Below, piece by piece: positions 26,342 to 36,100 of a stretch of 64,000 nt of DNA. The DNA comes from Novipirellula galeiformis (lineage in GTDB: Bacteria > Planctomycetota > Planctomycetia > Pirellulales > Pirellulaceae), in assembly GCF_007860095.1 (NCBI RefSeq), contig NZ_SJPT01000005.1:496001-560000 (forward strand). The letters are read 5' to 3'. The notes under the pieces were generated by a model. It was not told the origin of the DNA. It did not search any database and saw only the letters and a list, made by a program, of their open reading frames with translations. Every line of letters starts with the position of its first letter. Position 1 is the first letter of the stretch. Position numbers and translations under genes: made by a program.

Positions 26342-27379
26342 TCACGCCTCGTCTTCGGAGGGAAAATTCCTGAGCAGCGTTTGCTCAGTTTTCTGTTTTT
26401 CACGCTTGTGCGTGTGCCAAAGCTTCAACGCCATCCACAGTGCGGCGAAGGTGCCCGCGAAAGCCAACGCGGCATAAAACAGCGGTTGCAGAAAATGATT
26501 GGAGAGGTGTTCCGCAGCCTTTCCCGTCGATTCGATCGAGCGTCCAACCAGCCCTGATTTTGAAACCACGATCGGGTTGCCATCGGCATCAAAAACCACT
26601 TCGTCGCCCCCGAGAATGCGCTCGGGTTCGGCCAGGATGACCGTGGTGGTCGCGACGGTGAACAGCGTCTTTCCTGGATTCGCTTCCACGAAACGTCCTG
26701 CAAACGCAACCACCTTTTCCGTGTCGTTGCGGATCAGTGACAGGACACCGCTTCGCTGAGCCGTCGGCAGGGCCGCAATCTCGTCGGCATGTCTCGCCAC
26801 CACGATGGCTTGGTCGCTTGACATCCGGGTTGCCAATTCAGCCCCCTCGTCACCGAAATGTTTTAACAGCACTAACCCGGCACCAGGATGCTTCAATTCG
26901 GTCGCGAGCGCCTTGGAGCCAAAACGCGTTACCGCGGCGCCGAGCGTTTTGCCGGACTCACCGGCCGCCAGCTTGGCCAGCGCCGTGCGCACTTGTGACT
27001 CAGGAAGCTCCTGGAGTGCTTTAGCCACTGGCAAAATCGTGGCGGTATTGTCGAGCGCAAAGAGCACCTCGGGGCCATGCTTGGCGGTCAGCTTGGCGAC
27101 TTGCTCGACCGCTTCTTCGCCACCCTCGCGGGCTGCGATCGTGGCCACACGCTCCATCACTTCCTTGCTGGCATTTTTGGCCAGAAACTCGCTGGCCTGC
27201 TCGGCACCCTCCTTGCCAAAGTACTTCGCCACCGCTTTGACTACCGATGTCGGAATCGAGCTAGCAACCCATCCACTCGCAACGGCTTCCCGATGCCTCA
27301 CCATCGCCAGGGCCACGACCAGGGTCGCAATCACGACGTAGCAGCGGAGAAAAGAGAGTGCGTTAATAGGCTTCATCAT
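26342..27379 (-). CDS. Exported helical membrane protein of unknown function (pair member B)
   Basis: The 345-residue protein has an N-terminal signal or anchor (CYVVIATLVVALAMV), then a long Ala/Glu/Lys-rich helical region. That region has loose repeats such as AAREGGEEAVEQVAKLTAKH, and a second membrane helix near the end (PLFYAALAFAGTFAALWMAL) precedes a short Lys-rich cytoplasmic tail. No enzyme motif is visible. The start overlaps the end of the upstream gene by 17 nt, so the two are almost certainly translated as a unit. ATG 27376 is an alternative start. I do not recognise a family. Confidence 0.75.
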   Translation of the reverse strand: MMKPINALSFLRCYVVIATLVVALAMVRHREAVASGWVASSIPTSVVKAVAKYFGKEGAEQASEFLAKNASKEVMERVATIAAREGGEEAVEQVAKLTAKHGPEVLFALDNTATILPVAKALQELPESQVRTALAKLAAGESGKTLGAAVTRFGSKALATELKHPGAGLVLLKHFGDEGAELATRMSSDQAIVVARHADEIAALPTAQRSGVLSLIRNDTEKVVAFAGRFVEANPGKTLFTVATTTVILAEPERILGGDEVVFDADGNPIVVSKSGLVGRSIESTGKAAEHLSNHFLQPLFYAALAFAGTFAALWMALKLWHTHKREKQKTEQTLLRNFPSEDEA

Positions 27380-28637
27380 GGGATTTACCTGGAGAGACGA
27401 TTTTGGCAAAAAATTGGTCGCGATAGGCATCGGCTAACTGGTCACACACGATCGGAAGCGTCGACTTCAATCCAGTGGCATGGTGCTGGGATCCCAGCAC
27501 CCGTGTTAGTTGTGCCGCGTCGATGGTCGGCGGATCTCGTGGGGCGCCTTCGAGCAGCGTCCGCTCGAGCTGCTCAAGATAATCGTGCAGTTGCTCGCTG
27601 ACTTTGAGTTCAAAGTTTTCGGTCATCCACCAATCGATGATCAACCCCACCGCCAACCCCACTCCGAGCCCGACGACGGTTCCCACCGGTCCCACCAAGC
27701 TGCCACCGCCTGCGCCGGTCGCAGCGGCCCCCGCGGCTGTGCCTGCCCCAGCGGCGGCGCCGACTGCGGCCGTCGCCGAAAAACGAGCTAACAAACCTGC
27801 AGCGACCGTCGTCGCCGCGTAGCTACCCGCTTCGCTGATCAAAATCACCACGATCGCGTTGTAAACACTGGTTGCACCTTGGTCGGCCGAGAATGATTGC
27901 AGCCGCTGCGAAACCAACTCGTAAAACGGTTCATAGGAATCGAGTTGGACCTCCGGAAGATCGGCGATCTCAAGCGACGCATGCACGTTGACCAGCATTC
28001 GTTTCTGGTTGGCATCGATCTCTTTGCGAAAATCTTCCAAGATCCCTGCAATGTCGGACGCTAAGACCTGTTCGGAGAACAGATGCGTTTCAAACTTCTT
28101 GGCTACGTAGTCTTCGATCCGGTTGTCCTCGTTCCACCAACTCGCGGGCATCCGTTTGACGATGCCCAATCGCGTCGAGATGCTTGTCAAATCGTTCACA
28201 AAGGGAGCCACCCCGCGATGATAGCGGCGGACCAGCCGTTGGACTCGCTCGATACAACGCTCGGCGGCTTCGCGATTCAGGCGGTCGGTGACCTCGATCT
28301 CCGGCTCGACTTCACGATCAAAGAATGCCGCGCGGAGCACATCACGCGACGGCTCGATGACCTTGGGAACAATGATCTCGAACTCGTTTTCAATCACCGG
28401 CTCGGGCTTCGACACATTGATCGCGCTATAGGTCGCGATGCCCACCAAGCCAGCAATCACGGCAGCGAGCAAGACCGTCGCGGCGGCAGGGTTGCGTTTT
28501 CCCAAATCCTGGCTGGCGGGATTTCCAATCGGGCGTCCAGCTCGCGTGGTTGGCGGAGGTGGGGTCGGTGCGCTCGAGCTGGATGCGTTCGAGCTGGATG
28601 GACGCGATCCGGATGGGCTCGGTGATTCCGATTTCAT
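27363..28637 (-). CDS. Membrane protein with glycine-rich hydrophobic core, unknown function (pair member A)
   Basis: The 424-residue product starts with a Ser/Pro-rich tail (about 45 residues). A membrane helix (AAATVLLAAVIAGLVGIATY) and a charged extracytoplasmic region (about 75-270) follow. Next is a Gly/Ala-rich hydrophobic stretch (about 275-345, containing VGTVVGLGVGLAVGLIIDWW) that resembles membrane-inserting hairpins of pore-formers, then a helical C-terminus. It precedes and overlaps the 26342-27379 gene. The pairing of two membrane proteins without enzymatic motifs suggests a complex. Function is unknown. Confidence 0.75.
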   Translation of the reverse strand: MKSESPSPSGSRPSSSNASSSSAPTPPPPTTRAGRPIGNPASQDLGKRNPAAATVLLAAVIAGLVGIATYSAINVSKPEPVIENEFEIIVPKVIEPSRDVLRAAFFDREVEPEIEVTDRLNREAAERCIERVQRLVRRYHRGVAPFVNDLTSISTRLGIVKRMPASWWNEDNRIEDYVAKKFETHLFSEQVLASDIAGILEDFRKEIDANQKRMLVNVHASLEIADLPEVQLDSYEPFYELVSQRLQSFSADQGATSVYNAIVVILISEAGSYAATTVAAGLLARFSATAAVGAAAGAGTAAGAAATGAGGGSLVGPVGTVVGLGVGLAVGLIIDWWMTENFELKVSEQLHDYLEQLERTLLEGAPRDPPTIDAAQLTRVLGSQHHATGLKSTLPIVCDQLADAYRDQFFAKIVSPGKSHDEAY

Positions 28638-29052
28638 GGTCGTTCGCCAAAGTCGTGATCAATCAGGAGCGGGAGACCTGTTCAGCGGGCTTGGGGTCCG
28701 TGAGGGCGATTCGTACAGCCTATGCAGGCAGCCCATCCAGCCGGCCCATGCAGGGCCTGTGTACCGGTGCCCAAGCGAACATTGGCTTCATTATACCGCA
28801 TCCGAGGATCGGCACTGGTCGCTTACGAGCAGGTCAAGCAGAGGCCTGCGGCGCGGAGGTCCACTCGGCGTGCGGAGCCCGATTCGGCAGCGGGTGTCCA
28901 TGCAAGGCGTGGGGAGTGGCCGCGATGAAACCACGAAAAAACCCAAGACTGCGACGCGCGCATGGCCTTGGGTTGATTCATTTGTGCCTCACGCGGGAGG
29001 CGATTGTCGATCACCGGCACGATTTCGAGCGCGGTGAAGGGGGGGCAACCGA
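28638..29052. other. Intergenic region upstream of membrane pair and downstream of rpmA
   Basis: These 415 nt carry the rpmA terminator (28936-28974) and presumably the promoter of the membrane-protein pair near 28640-28750. Frames here are short, Arg/Pro-rich and unsupported. I see no RNA gene. Confidence 0.6.
28936..28974 (-). terminator. Rho-independent terminator of rpmA
   Basis: On the minus strand AACCCAAG (from 28974-28967) pairs with CTTGGGTT (28947-28940) around a 19-nt loop and is followed by a run of six T (28941-28936). It lies about 80 nt after the rpmA stop. This is one of the clearest intrinsic terminators in the window. Confidence 0.88.
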
Positions 29053-29298
29053 TTACTCGGTTACGATGTTGATCCGGCGGCCTTCACGGTCGAACATGAC
29101 CTTACCATCGACCAAGGCGAACAAGGTGTAATCCTTGCCTTGGCCAACACCTTTTCCGGCGTGGAATTTGGTGCCAACTTGACGAACAAGGATGTGCCCA
29201 GCACGGACAGCCTCGCCACCAAACTTCTTGACTCCACGTCGCTGAGCGTTCGAATCGCGACCGTTTCGGCTGGAGCCCTGCCCTTTCTTATGTGCCAT
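29053..29298 (-). CDS. rpmA: 50S ribosomal protein L27
   Basis: The 81-residue ribosomal protein begins [20 protein letters not shown], whose N-terminal tail reaches the peptidyl-transferase centre, and continues with the diagnostic [19 protein letters not shown]. An in-frame start three codons earlier gives a nonstandard N-terminus, so ATG 29298 is chosen. The usual partner rplU (L21) is not beside it; the divergent neighbour is tsaD. Length matches the family. A terminator follows at 28936-28974. Confidence 0.97.
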   Translation of the reverse strand: MAHKKGQGSSRNGRDSNAQRRGVKKFGGEAVRAGHILVRQVGTKFHAGKGVGQGKDYTLFALVDGKVMFDREGRRINIVTE

Positions 29299-29487
29299 CA
29301 GTATCACCCTGGGGTTTTAGCGTATTTTGAGCCACGAAATGTAGCAACATGGCCACAATTGAGCAAGGCTGGCCTACCGCATGATCCACCAGAGATTTAC
29401 GATTTAGATCGGTTTTTATGCCAATCGAGACGATTGGCACGACTTTTTACACAAATTTCGCTGCCGTCCCCCTCACGGGGCGGGTTT

Positions 29488-30525
29488 TTGACGGACTCTA
29501 TTTTGCCCATTTTGACGATTGAATCGACCTGTGACGAGACCGCTGCCGCCGTCATTAGTGACGATGGGGCGGTGATGGGCCAGTGCATTGCGACCCAAGA
29601 GGCGCTTCACGAGCGGTTTCGGGGCGTCGTTCCCGAGGTGGCCGCGCGTGCTCATTTAGAGCGAATCCTGCCTGTGATCGACACCGCGATTCGCCAAGCG
29701 GAGGTTTCGCCGGATGATTTAGACGCCATCGCGGTCGCCGATCGGCCTGGCTTAGCAGGCTCGCTGCTGGTGGGAGTCGTGGCCGCCAAAACACTCGCCA
29801 TTGCCTGGCAAAAACCGCTCGTGACGGTGAATCACTTACATGCCCACCTGTATGCCTGCCAACTCTCCTGCGAATCGTCGGTCTATCCCTGTGTCGGATT
29901 GATCGTCAGCGGAGGTCATACCAGTCTGTATTACTGCACCAGCCCCTTGGACCTCGAATACCTTGGCGGCACGATCGACGATGCCGCCGGCGAAGCTTTC
30001 GATAAAGTCGGCGCGATGTTGAGTCTAGGGTTTCCCGGCGGCCCCGCTGTTTCGAAACTGGCGGCCGAAGGCAAACGCGATGCCTACGCCTTTCCACGCT
30101 CGATGGTGCACGAGAAGCACTTCGATTTCAGTTTTAGTGGACTCAAAACGGCGGTGCGTTATGCGATCACCGGCCCCGGCCAACAAGATTTCGCATCGCT
30201 AAAGATCGATCCCACCATCAAAGCCGACGTCTGTGCTTCGTTCGAAACGGCGGTCGTCGATGTCTTGGTCCGCAAGAGTCGACGGGCACTCAAAATGCGT
30301 CATTGCAAACAATTGATTATTGGCGGGGGCGTGGCGGCCAACGGGTACCTGCGTGACCAGTTCCATAACGCGGCAGAGAAGGACGGCTTTGCGTTGACGA
30401 TCGCGCCGCCGGAACTTTGTACCGATAACGCGGTGATGGGGGCGATCGCTTTAGAAAAAATGAGACGAGGCGATTTTGCTTCGTTCGATCTGGACATTAC
30501 CCCAGGGTTGCAACGTGGGTTCTAA
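29488..30525 (+). CDS. tsaD: tRNA N6-adenosine threonylcarbamoyltransferase
   Basis: A 345-residue Kae1/TsaD enzyme that transfers the threonylcarbamoyl group to A37 of ANN-decoding tRNAs. Motifs are ILTIESTCDETAAAVI at the N-terminus, the metal site NHLHAHLYA (His116/His120), IVSGGHTSLYY, and C-terminal GGGVAANGYLRDQ with PPELCTDNAVMGAIAL. The start is taken as TTG 29488, since this gives the family N-terminus; the frame is open back to 29140 but overlaps rpmA on the other strand and is not protein-like. The stop overlaps mqnB by 11 nt. Confidence 0.95.
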   Translation: MTDSILPILTIESTCDETAAAVISDDGAVMGQCIATQEALHERFRGVVPEVAARAHLERILPVIDTAIRQAEVSPDDLDAIAVADRPGLAGSLLVGVVAAKTLAIAWQKPLVTVNHLHAHLYACQLSCESSVYPCVGLIVSGGHTSLYYCTSPLDLEYLGGTIDDAAGEAFDKVGAMLSLGFPGGPAVSKLAAEGKRDAYAFPRSMVHEKHFDFSFSGLKTAVRYAITGPGQQDFASLKIDPTIKADVCASFETAVVDVLVRKSRRALKMRHCKQLIIGGGVAANGYLRDQFHNAAEKDGFALTIAPPELCTDNAVMGAIALEKMRRGDFASFDLDITPGLQRGF

Positions 30526-31150
30526 CTTGCTGCTGATCCCCACTGCGATCGAGCGAGACAAGCTTGCTCCCCTCCTCGACGTCTCCGCCCATACCAACGG
30601 TTGGTCGATTGAGTTGTGTGGGTTTGGCCAAATCGCGGCTGCGGCACGAACATCGCAACTCGTCGCCACGTTTCAACCTAATCGCGTGTTGCTAGTGGGG
30701 ATTGCGGGGACGCTTGACGATCGTGCCGAAGTCGGGTCGGCGTACCGCTTTAGCCATGTCACTTGCCACGGCATCGGTGTCGGCTCAGGAGACAATTTTC
30801 GCTCCGCGGGTGAGATCGGCTGGAGCCAGTTTGGTAGGATCGACGATGAGATCGAGCTTGATCGCTGGGGTGGGCCATCGCCTCGCTTGCATCCTGGTTT
30901 GCTCAGCGTGTGCGCGGCATCGGCTTCGCAGCTCGAAGCCAAGGTCCGCGCCAAACGGTTTCCTAAGGCCAGCGTCGAAGAGATGGAAGGATTTGGGGTG
31001 GCAATGGCCTGCCAACTGCACTGCGTTCCCGTTGAGATTGTTCGTGGCATTTCCAATCACGCGGGGGATCGCGATCACGCGCGATGGCAAACTGACAACG
31101 CGTTACAGGCTGCCGCAACGATCGTCCACTCGTTATTGAGCTCGAATTAG
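30515..31150 (+). CDS. mqnB: Futalosine hydrolase
   Basis: The 211-residue nucleoside phosphorylase-like enzyme cleaves futalosine to dehypoxanthine futalosine in the alternative menaquinone pathway. Visible motifs are the nucleotide-binding RVLLVGIAGTLDD and the catalytic SVEEMEGFGVAMAC, followed by VRGISNHAGDRDHARWQ. GTG 30515 is the likely start and overlaps the tsaD stop, implying translational coupling. mqnD follows after 235 nt, which supports the assignment. The N-terminus is short, so an upstream start at 30476 is possible but would extend the overlap to 50 nt. Confidence 0.88.
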   Translation: MGSNLLLIPTAIERDKLAPLLDVSAHTNGWSIELCGFGQIAAAARTSQLVATFQPNRVLLVGIAGTLDDRAEVGSAYRFSHVTCHGIGVGSGDNFRSAGEIGWSQFGRIDDEIELDRWGGPSPRLHPGLLSVCAASASQLEAKVRAKRFPKASVEEMEGFGVAMACQLHCVPVEIVRGISNHAGDRDHARWQTDNALQAAATIVHSLLSSN

Positions 31151-31156
31151 ATAATC

Positions 31157-31224
31157 GTCGTTGATCGCTCCGCAATCAAAGTGAGAATCGAGAGTCGTTG
31201 ATCGCTCCGCGATCAAAGCGAGAA
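31157..31224. repeat. 31-bp direct repeat between mqnB and mqnD
   Basis: The 31-bp unit GTCGTTGATCGCTCCGC... at 31157-31187 recurs at 31194-31224 with two mismatches. Each unit holds TTGATCGCTCCGC then ATCAAAG, a self-complementary GATCGC-like arrangement. It occupies part of the 235-nt gap ahead of mqnD and may be a dispersed repeat or operator pair. Confidence 0.8.
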
Positions 31225-31385
31225 CTCAGAATCGCGGCGCAACCGACAACGAAATGCTTGATCGCAGAGTGACCAACGACGCTAGGCAGAAATCTTGGCC
31301 TCTACGGGACTTGGCCAGCTCGTTATGCTGTAAGAATCCGACTGGCATCGCTTGTTAAGAACGCTTTTTAAAAAGAGATCCAAAC

Positions 31386-32243
31386 GTGAACCGCCCCATC
31401 GAACTTGGCATTTCGACCTGTCCCAATGACACCTTTGCCTTTCATGCCTTGATGAATCGCTTGGTGGATTGGCGAGGCCTCGATTTTCACGTCCGCCTGC
31501 TTGATATCCAACAGCTCAATGATGGCTTGTTTCGGAACGAGTTTGATGTTGCCAAGACAAGCTTTCATGCCGCTTTGTTGCTGAGCGAAGAAACGGTGGT
31601 CCTTCCCAGCGGTTCGGCGATGGGCTTTGGCGTGGGACCGCTTTTGCTGTCATCGGCTTCGAAGCCGACGGCCACCCCCGGCGATGCCGATCTGACGACA
31701 CTTTGCCCTGGCGAGCACACCACGGCAACGCTGTTGCTGCGGATTTTTTATCCCAATGCAACGCACATCAAACAGGTGGTGTTTTCCGAGATCATGCCGA
31801 TGCTCCAGCGTGGTGAAGCCGACTTTGGAGTCTGCATTCACGAAGGTCGCTTCACGTGGCAAGACCAAGGGCTCGGGTTAGTCGAAGATTTGGGGGAACG
31901 CTGGGAAACCGAATGCAAGGCTCCACTGCCTCTGGGCGGCATCGTCGCCCGCCGAGTACTGCCTCCTGAGGTGATCGCTAACGCACAGCAAGTGATCCAT
32001 GACTCGATCGAATTTGCGATGGCCAATCGCAAGGTGGCGTTACCGACGATGCGGAAATACGCTCAAGAGTTTAGTGACGAAGTGTTGATGAAACACGTCG
32101 ATTTGTATGTCAACGAATGGACACGCGACTTAGGTGATGTGGGACGGCATGCCATCACGATGTTGTCACGCCGGGCACGCGAGGCGGGAATTGGAACGGA
32201 AAAAGCGATCGAGATCTTTCAAATGCCAACCGTCAAGCGTTGA
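31386..32243 (+). CDS. mqnD: 1,4-dihydroxy-6-naphthoate synthase
   Basis: The 285-residue enzyme of the futalosine pathway converts cyclic dehypoxanthinyl futalosine to 1,4-dihydroxy-6-naphthoate. The diagnostic N-terminus is LGISTCPNDTFAFHALMN, followed by DVAKTSFHAALLL and a periplasmic-binding-protein-like fold (LCPGEHTTATLLLRIFYPNA). GTG 31386 starts this signature with no in-frame alternative nearby. With mqnB at 30515 it shows that the organism makes menaquinone by the futalosine route; mqnA and mqnC are not in the window. Confidence 0.95.
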   Translation: MNRPIELGISTCPNDTFAFHALMNRLVDWRGLDFHVRLLDIQQLNDGLFRNEFDVAKTSFHAALLLSEETVVLPSGSAMGFGVGPLLLSSASKPTATPGDADLTTLCPGEHTTATLLLRIFYPNATHIKQVVFSEIMPMLQRGEADFGVCIHEGRFTWQDQGLGLVEDLGERWETECKAPLPLGGIVARRVLPPEVIANAQQVIHDSIEFAMANRKVALPTMRKYAQEFSDEVLMKHVDLYVNEWTRDLGDVGRHAITMLSRRAREAGIGTEKAIEIFQMPTVKR

Positions 32244-32264
32244 GCCGCCCGAATCGCCCCCCAA

Positions 32265-32298
32265 CCGCATCGAACCTCACCCGGATGATTCGATGCGG
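32265..32298 (+). terminator. Hairpin after mqnD
   Basis: CCGCATCGAA (32265-32274) pairs perfectly with TTCGATGCGG (32289-32298) around a 14-nt loop, 22 nt after the mqnD stop and between convergent genes. There is no strong T-run, so termination strength is uncertain. Confidence 0.6.
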
Positions 32299-32333
32299 AT
32301 GATTCAAGTCTCGCATCACGCACAACGCCCGCC

Positions 32334-33122
32334 CTACAAATTCCGCAAATACGCAACGCCTTGCGTGAGTTCCTCTAGAACCGTTTCGGCGGCCATTTCC
32401 CGGCGTCCTACCACGAAGGGACCGCGGAATTGGAAATCCTCAAGCATCCCTAGCAGCTCGGGGAAATCGGCGGTTCCTTGCCCGAGCGGAACCGATAACC
32501 CACGTCCGGCAGCCAAGTCAATCACGCCATCAACCGCGCAAACGAGCTGAATTCGATTTCCCAATGCCTTGATAGCATCTCGGGGACTATGGCGGTTGAT
32601 GATCAGTTGTCCTGGGTTGAAGGCGGCGGCGACGTAGGAGTCCTCGCTAGCATTCAGTAGTTCGGCCATCGTTTCGCCCGACTCGGTACCGGTCTCGGCA
32701 GCAAACATGGCTCCGATTCGAGTCCCATAGCTGCCGAGATCCTCCATCACGCTTTGCAGGGTGATGTAGCGAGGATCGTCTTTTTCCTCGGGAATCATCC
32801 CGATTTGGTTGACGACCACGGGAGCGCCCACGCGGTAGGCGAATTGCATTGCGGCCTTGGTCGCTTCGATGCGGCGGTCAAGATCTTGGGGGGTATCGTA
32901 CCCTCGTCGCGTTGGGAAGCGGACCGACGCAACCCGCAAATCCAGATCATCCAGCATTTTCCGCAATTGTCGCAGCCCAGTGTCCGACAATTCAGAAGGG
33001 CGGATGCCGTTGCGGGCATCGATTTCGACTGCCCTCGCTCCCATTGCAGAGACAAGCTGTAGTGATTTGCGCAACGGCGCACGCAAATTGTCTATCCGCA
33101 CAGCCACTTTGACTTCAGCCAC
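32334..33122 (-). CDS. Sugar phosphate isomerase/epimerase-like TIM barrel protein
   Basis: The 262-residue protein has the AP-endonuclease-2 TIM-barrel pattern: ARAVEIDARNGIRPSEL, LRVASVRFPTRRGY, VNQIGMIPEEKD, then FAAETGTESGETMAELL with a Glu typical of the metal site, and AAFNPGQLIINRHSP. Family members isomerise or epimerise sugars, but substrates vary and cannot be read here. It is convergent with mqnD and divergent from the large exported protein at 33146, sharing only a 23-nt gap with the latter. Confidence 0.82.
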   Translation of the reverse strand: MAEVKVAVRIDNLRAPLRKSLQLVSAMGARAVEIDARNGIRPSELSDTGLRQLRKMLDDLDLRVASVRFPTRRGYDTPQDLDRRIEATKAAMQFAYRVGAPVVVNQIGMIPEEKDDPRYITLQSVMEDLGSYGTRIGAMFAAETGTESGETMAELLNASEDSYVAAAFNPGQLIINRHSPRDAIKALGNRIQLVCAVDGVIDLAAGRGLSVPLGQGTADFPELLGMLEDFQFRGPFVVGRREMAAETVLEELTQGVAYLRNL

Positions 33123-33145
33123 AGAATTCCTACTTTCTTTTGCAA

Positions 33146-36100
33146 ATGAACCTTCGAGTCAGCGGCATTTTACTGTGCCGCTTTCGAAACGAAAGCCAAG
33201 ACGGTTTCATAAACCTGATCGTTTCCGCGGTCATGGTAGCGGTCGTGGTATGCTGCGCCGTGGTGGCACCCCAGACAATCGTGTTCGCTCAATCGTCGCC
33301 GGCTACCTCGGTAGAGCGCAACGATTCGCAGCGCAACCGTCCGCCCGCCCTGGAAGCGGGTGCTGCAGGCGAGCTACGCAGAACCGACGCCGTCGTGGCC
33401 GATGGGGCGACCGGTGAGGGGTCATCCCCTGCGGACTTGGGCTCCCCGACAAGCAAAAAATTGCCACGTTTCCTTTGGAATTTCGGCCGTGCCAACGATT
33501 CCAACTTCGATGATTGGCCCGATGGTTGGCAGCGACGCGTCGGGCGTCGCTATCCCAAATATGTGAAGGTCGCCATCGTCGCTAAAGACCTCGCGGTCCA
33601 GCAGCAATTGCGGGCCGTCGACACGATGATCATTCGCGAGTGGCCTCGTGTTCGCAAGCAGTTCAAGGCAGCGCCGGTGCTACCCCCGTCGCTCACCGAC
33701 GCGTTGATCGATCGCTATTTCAAGATCGAGCTTGACGGCGGCTTGGTGATGGTTCAATCGCCTCCGGTGAAAACCAGTCACATGTATCAGTATCGCTTTA
33801 GCGTCAAAATTAAAACCGAGGGACTCAGGCATGACCGCGCCCGTGCCGAGTTTGTCTTCGTAGACGAACGCGGCGATGAAGTGGAGACGCACGCCACCGA
33901 GTCGCTTAGCGGAACAACCGCGTGGAAAGTGCTCGTGCTCGATCGCATTCGGGCCCCCAAAGCCGCGACCGGAGTGTTTGTTCGCTTGGTCGTCGAGGGC
34001 GCCGAGGATGGGCTGGAGGACATTCGCGGTGAAATTGGATTTGACGACATTAGCATCGAACCGTTTCCACAGCTTCAGCTTGTGACCGATGAAGCGATGG
34101 GAGTGCATGTGGTTGGCAATCCGGTCATGGTGAGCGCAACGGTGTTAGGATTGCCCCGCGGGGCCACGCAAGTTTTGTTTCGACTTCTCGACGTCGATGG
34201 TCGCGAAGTCGACCGGCAATTGTCGGACGTTCCCGGTGCCGAGGTTACCGATCCATCCGAAGCCTCGGCACGTTTGGATCCACCGCCGGGCGGCGCTAGG
34301 TCCAGCGCGTCTCAGGGGATGAAGGTGCAATGGGAAATCCCTCGGCTCAGCCCTGGTTTTTATCGTGTGATGGCGTCGTTACAGGGTCGCGAGCTTCGAA
34401 CGCTCGCCACCGAAACCACGTTGGCGGTGATCGACCCCGAGATTGGGCAAGCGGGCAATGGAAGTTTTGGTTGGACACTGCTGGAAACCAGTCGCAACAT
34501 GCCGCCGCGGGACTTGGCCAAATGGTTGGCATCGGTCGGCGTCGATTGGGTCAAAATCCCTTGTTGGATCGAGCCCACCGACACCGTTACGGCGGACCGA
34601 ATGGTCGAAGCGAGCACTCGTCTGCAAGACGTCGGAATTCAAACGATTGGAATGTTGGACGTGCCTCCGGAGACCCAGGTGCCGCGCTATGACATTCGGG
34701 GCCGTCGCGACGTCGTTGCCTCGCAATTGTTTCGCGATGTGCGTGTATGGCAACCGTTGCTTGAACCCGTGATGTCGCGTCTGACGCTGAAAATCAAAAC
34801 GTGGCAACTCGGTGGGGATTACGACTACAGCTTCCTTGGGCGGCGACACCTTCAAGAGTCCATCGCCGATATTTCGACCGGGCTTCAGGGCTACGGCCAA
34901 CCGATTGAAGTGGCGATTTGTTGGCCATGGACCGAGCGGGATGTCGCACCGGCGGAAACGTCCTGGAGTGCCGTCTGTCGTTCTGGAGAGCCGGAGCTCA
35001 CCGCCGAAGAGCTCGATGCGTACCTGACCCTTCAGCAAACCCAGTTCAACGGAAGCGGACCGCGAACGTGGGTCGTCGTCGAGCCGATTGAGAAAAATCA
35101 GTATGATCGCAATACGCGAATTTTGGATCTCACCGGGCGGATGGCGGTGGTGCGCAAGCATCATGTCCAGGCAGCCTTCGTCAGCAATCCACGGGACCCC
35201 GAGCGAGGCTTGCTGACCTCTCAAGGACGCCCCGAAGAGATGCTTTTGCCGTGGCGTACGACCTCGTTGATGATTGGTAATCTGCGACAGGTGGGTTCGC
35301 TAAAATTGCGTTCCAAAGCCAAGAATGTCGTTTTTGCCGGGGCCGATCGCGCGGTCATCATGCTGTGGTCACCCACCTCTTGCGAAGAGCAAATTTTTCT
35401 CGGTGACGATGTACACGTCGTCGATATCTGGGGCCGACAACAGCCTTTGCCCATTGAAATCATCGATGGCCAAGCGGCTCAGCGGGTCAAAATCGGGCCC
35501 CGTCCGATCTTTATCTCCGGAGCAGACCCCACCCTGCTTGCGTTCCGCATGTCAGTTAACGTCGAGCAAGAGCAGGTCGACAGCTTGCTCGGGCAAACGC
35601 AACCCATCGACGTCTCGTTCACCAACCCGACGCGCGAAGGGATGTATGGGACGCTACGGGTGCTGCCTCCCGAAAATTGGTCATTCAAAGAACCCTCGAT
35701 GGCATGGGAGCTACCGCCAGGCAAAAGCACCTCGCTTCCGTTCCATCTTGTCTTGGGCAACAGCGCCAAGGTTGGGACCTACGAAGTGGCCCTGGATTTC
35801 GAGCACCAAACCGTACCGCCAAAACGATTCACGGTCTATCGCGAGCTAATGGTGGGCCCGATTGGATTGGAGATCGAAACGGAGACACGTTTATCAGCGG
35901 GAGGCCAATTGCGGGTCGAAATTGAAATGACCAATCACTCCGACGCCACTCAATCCTACGATTGCATGCTGTTCCCACAATCGGGGCGCCAGTATCAACG
36001 CCGCTTCATCACCATTGAGCCGGGGACAACCGAGCGGCGTGAATTCTACTGGAATAACGCCCAACCCTTGATGGGGACAACGATGCTGTTGCGCGCTGGC

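Noticed and set aside
29140-29487. N-terminal extension of tsaD by 116 codons
   Set aside because: It overlaps rpmA on the other strand, and the TsaD family begins at the ILTIESTCDETAAAVI segment.
34379-35224. 281-codon minus-strand frame inside the 1001-residue gene
   Set aside because: It is a shadow of the plus-strand frame, with biased composition and no recognisable domain.
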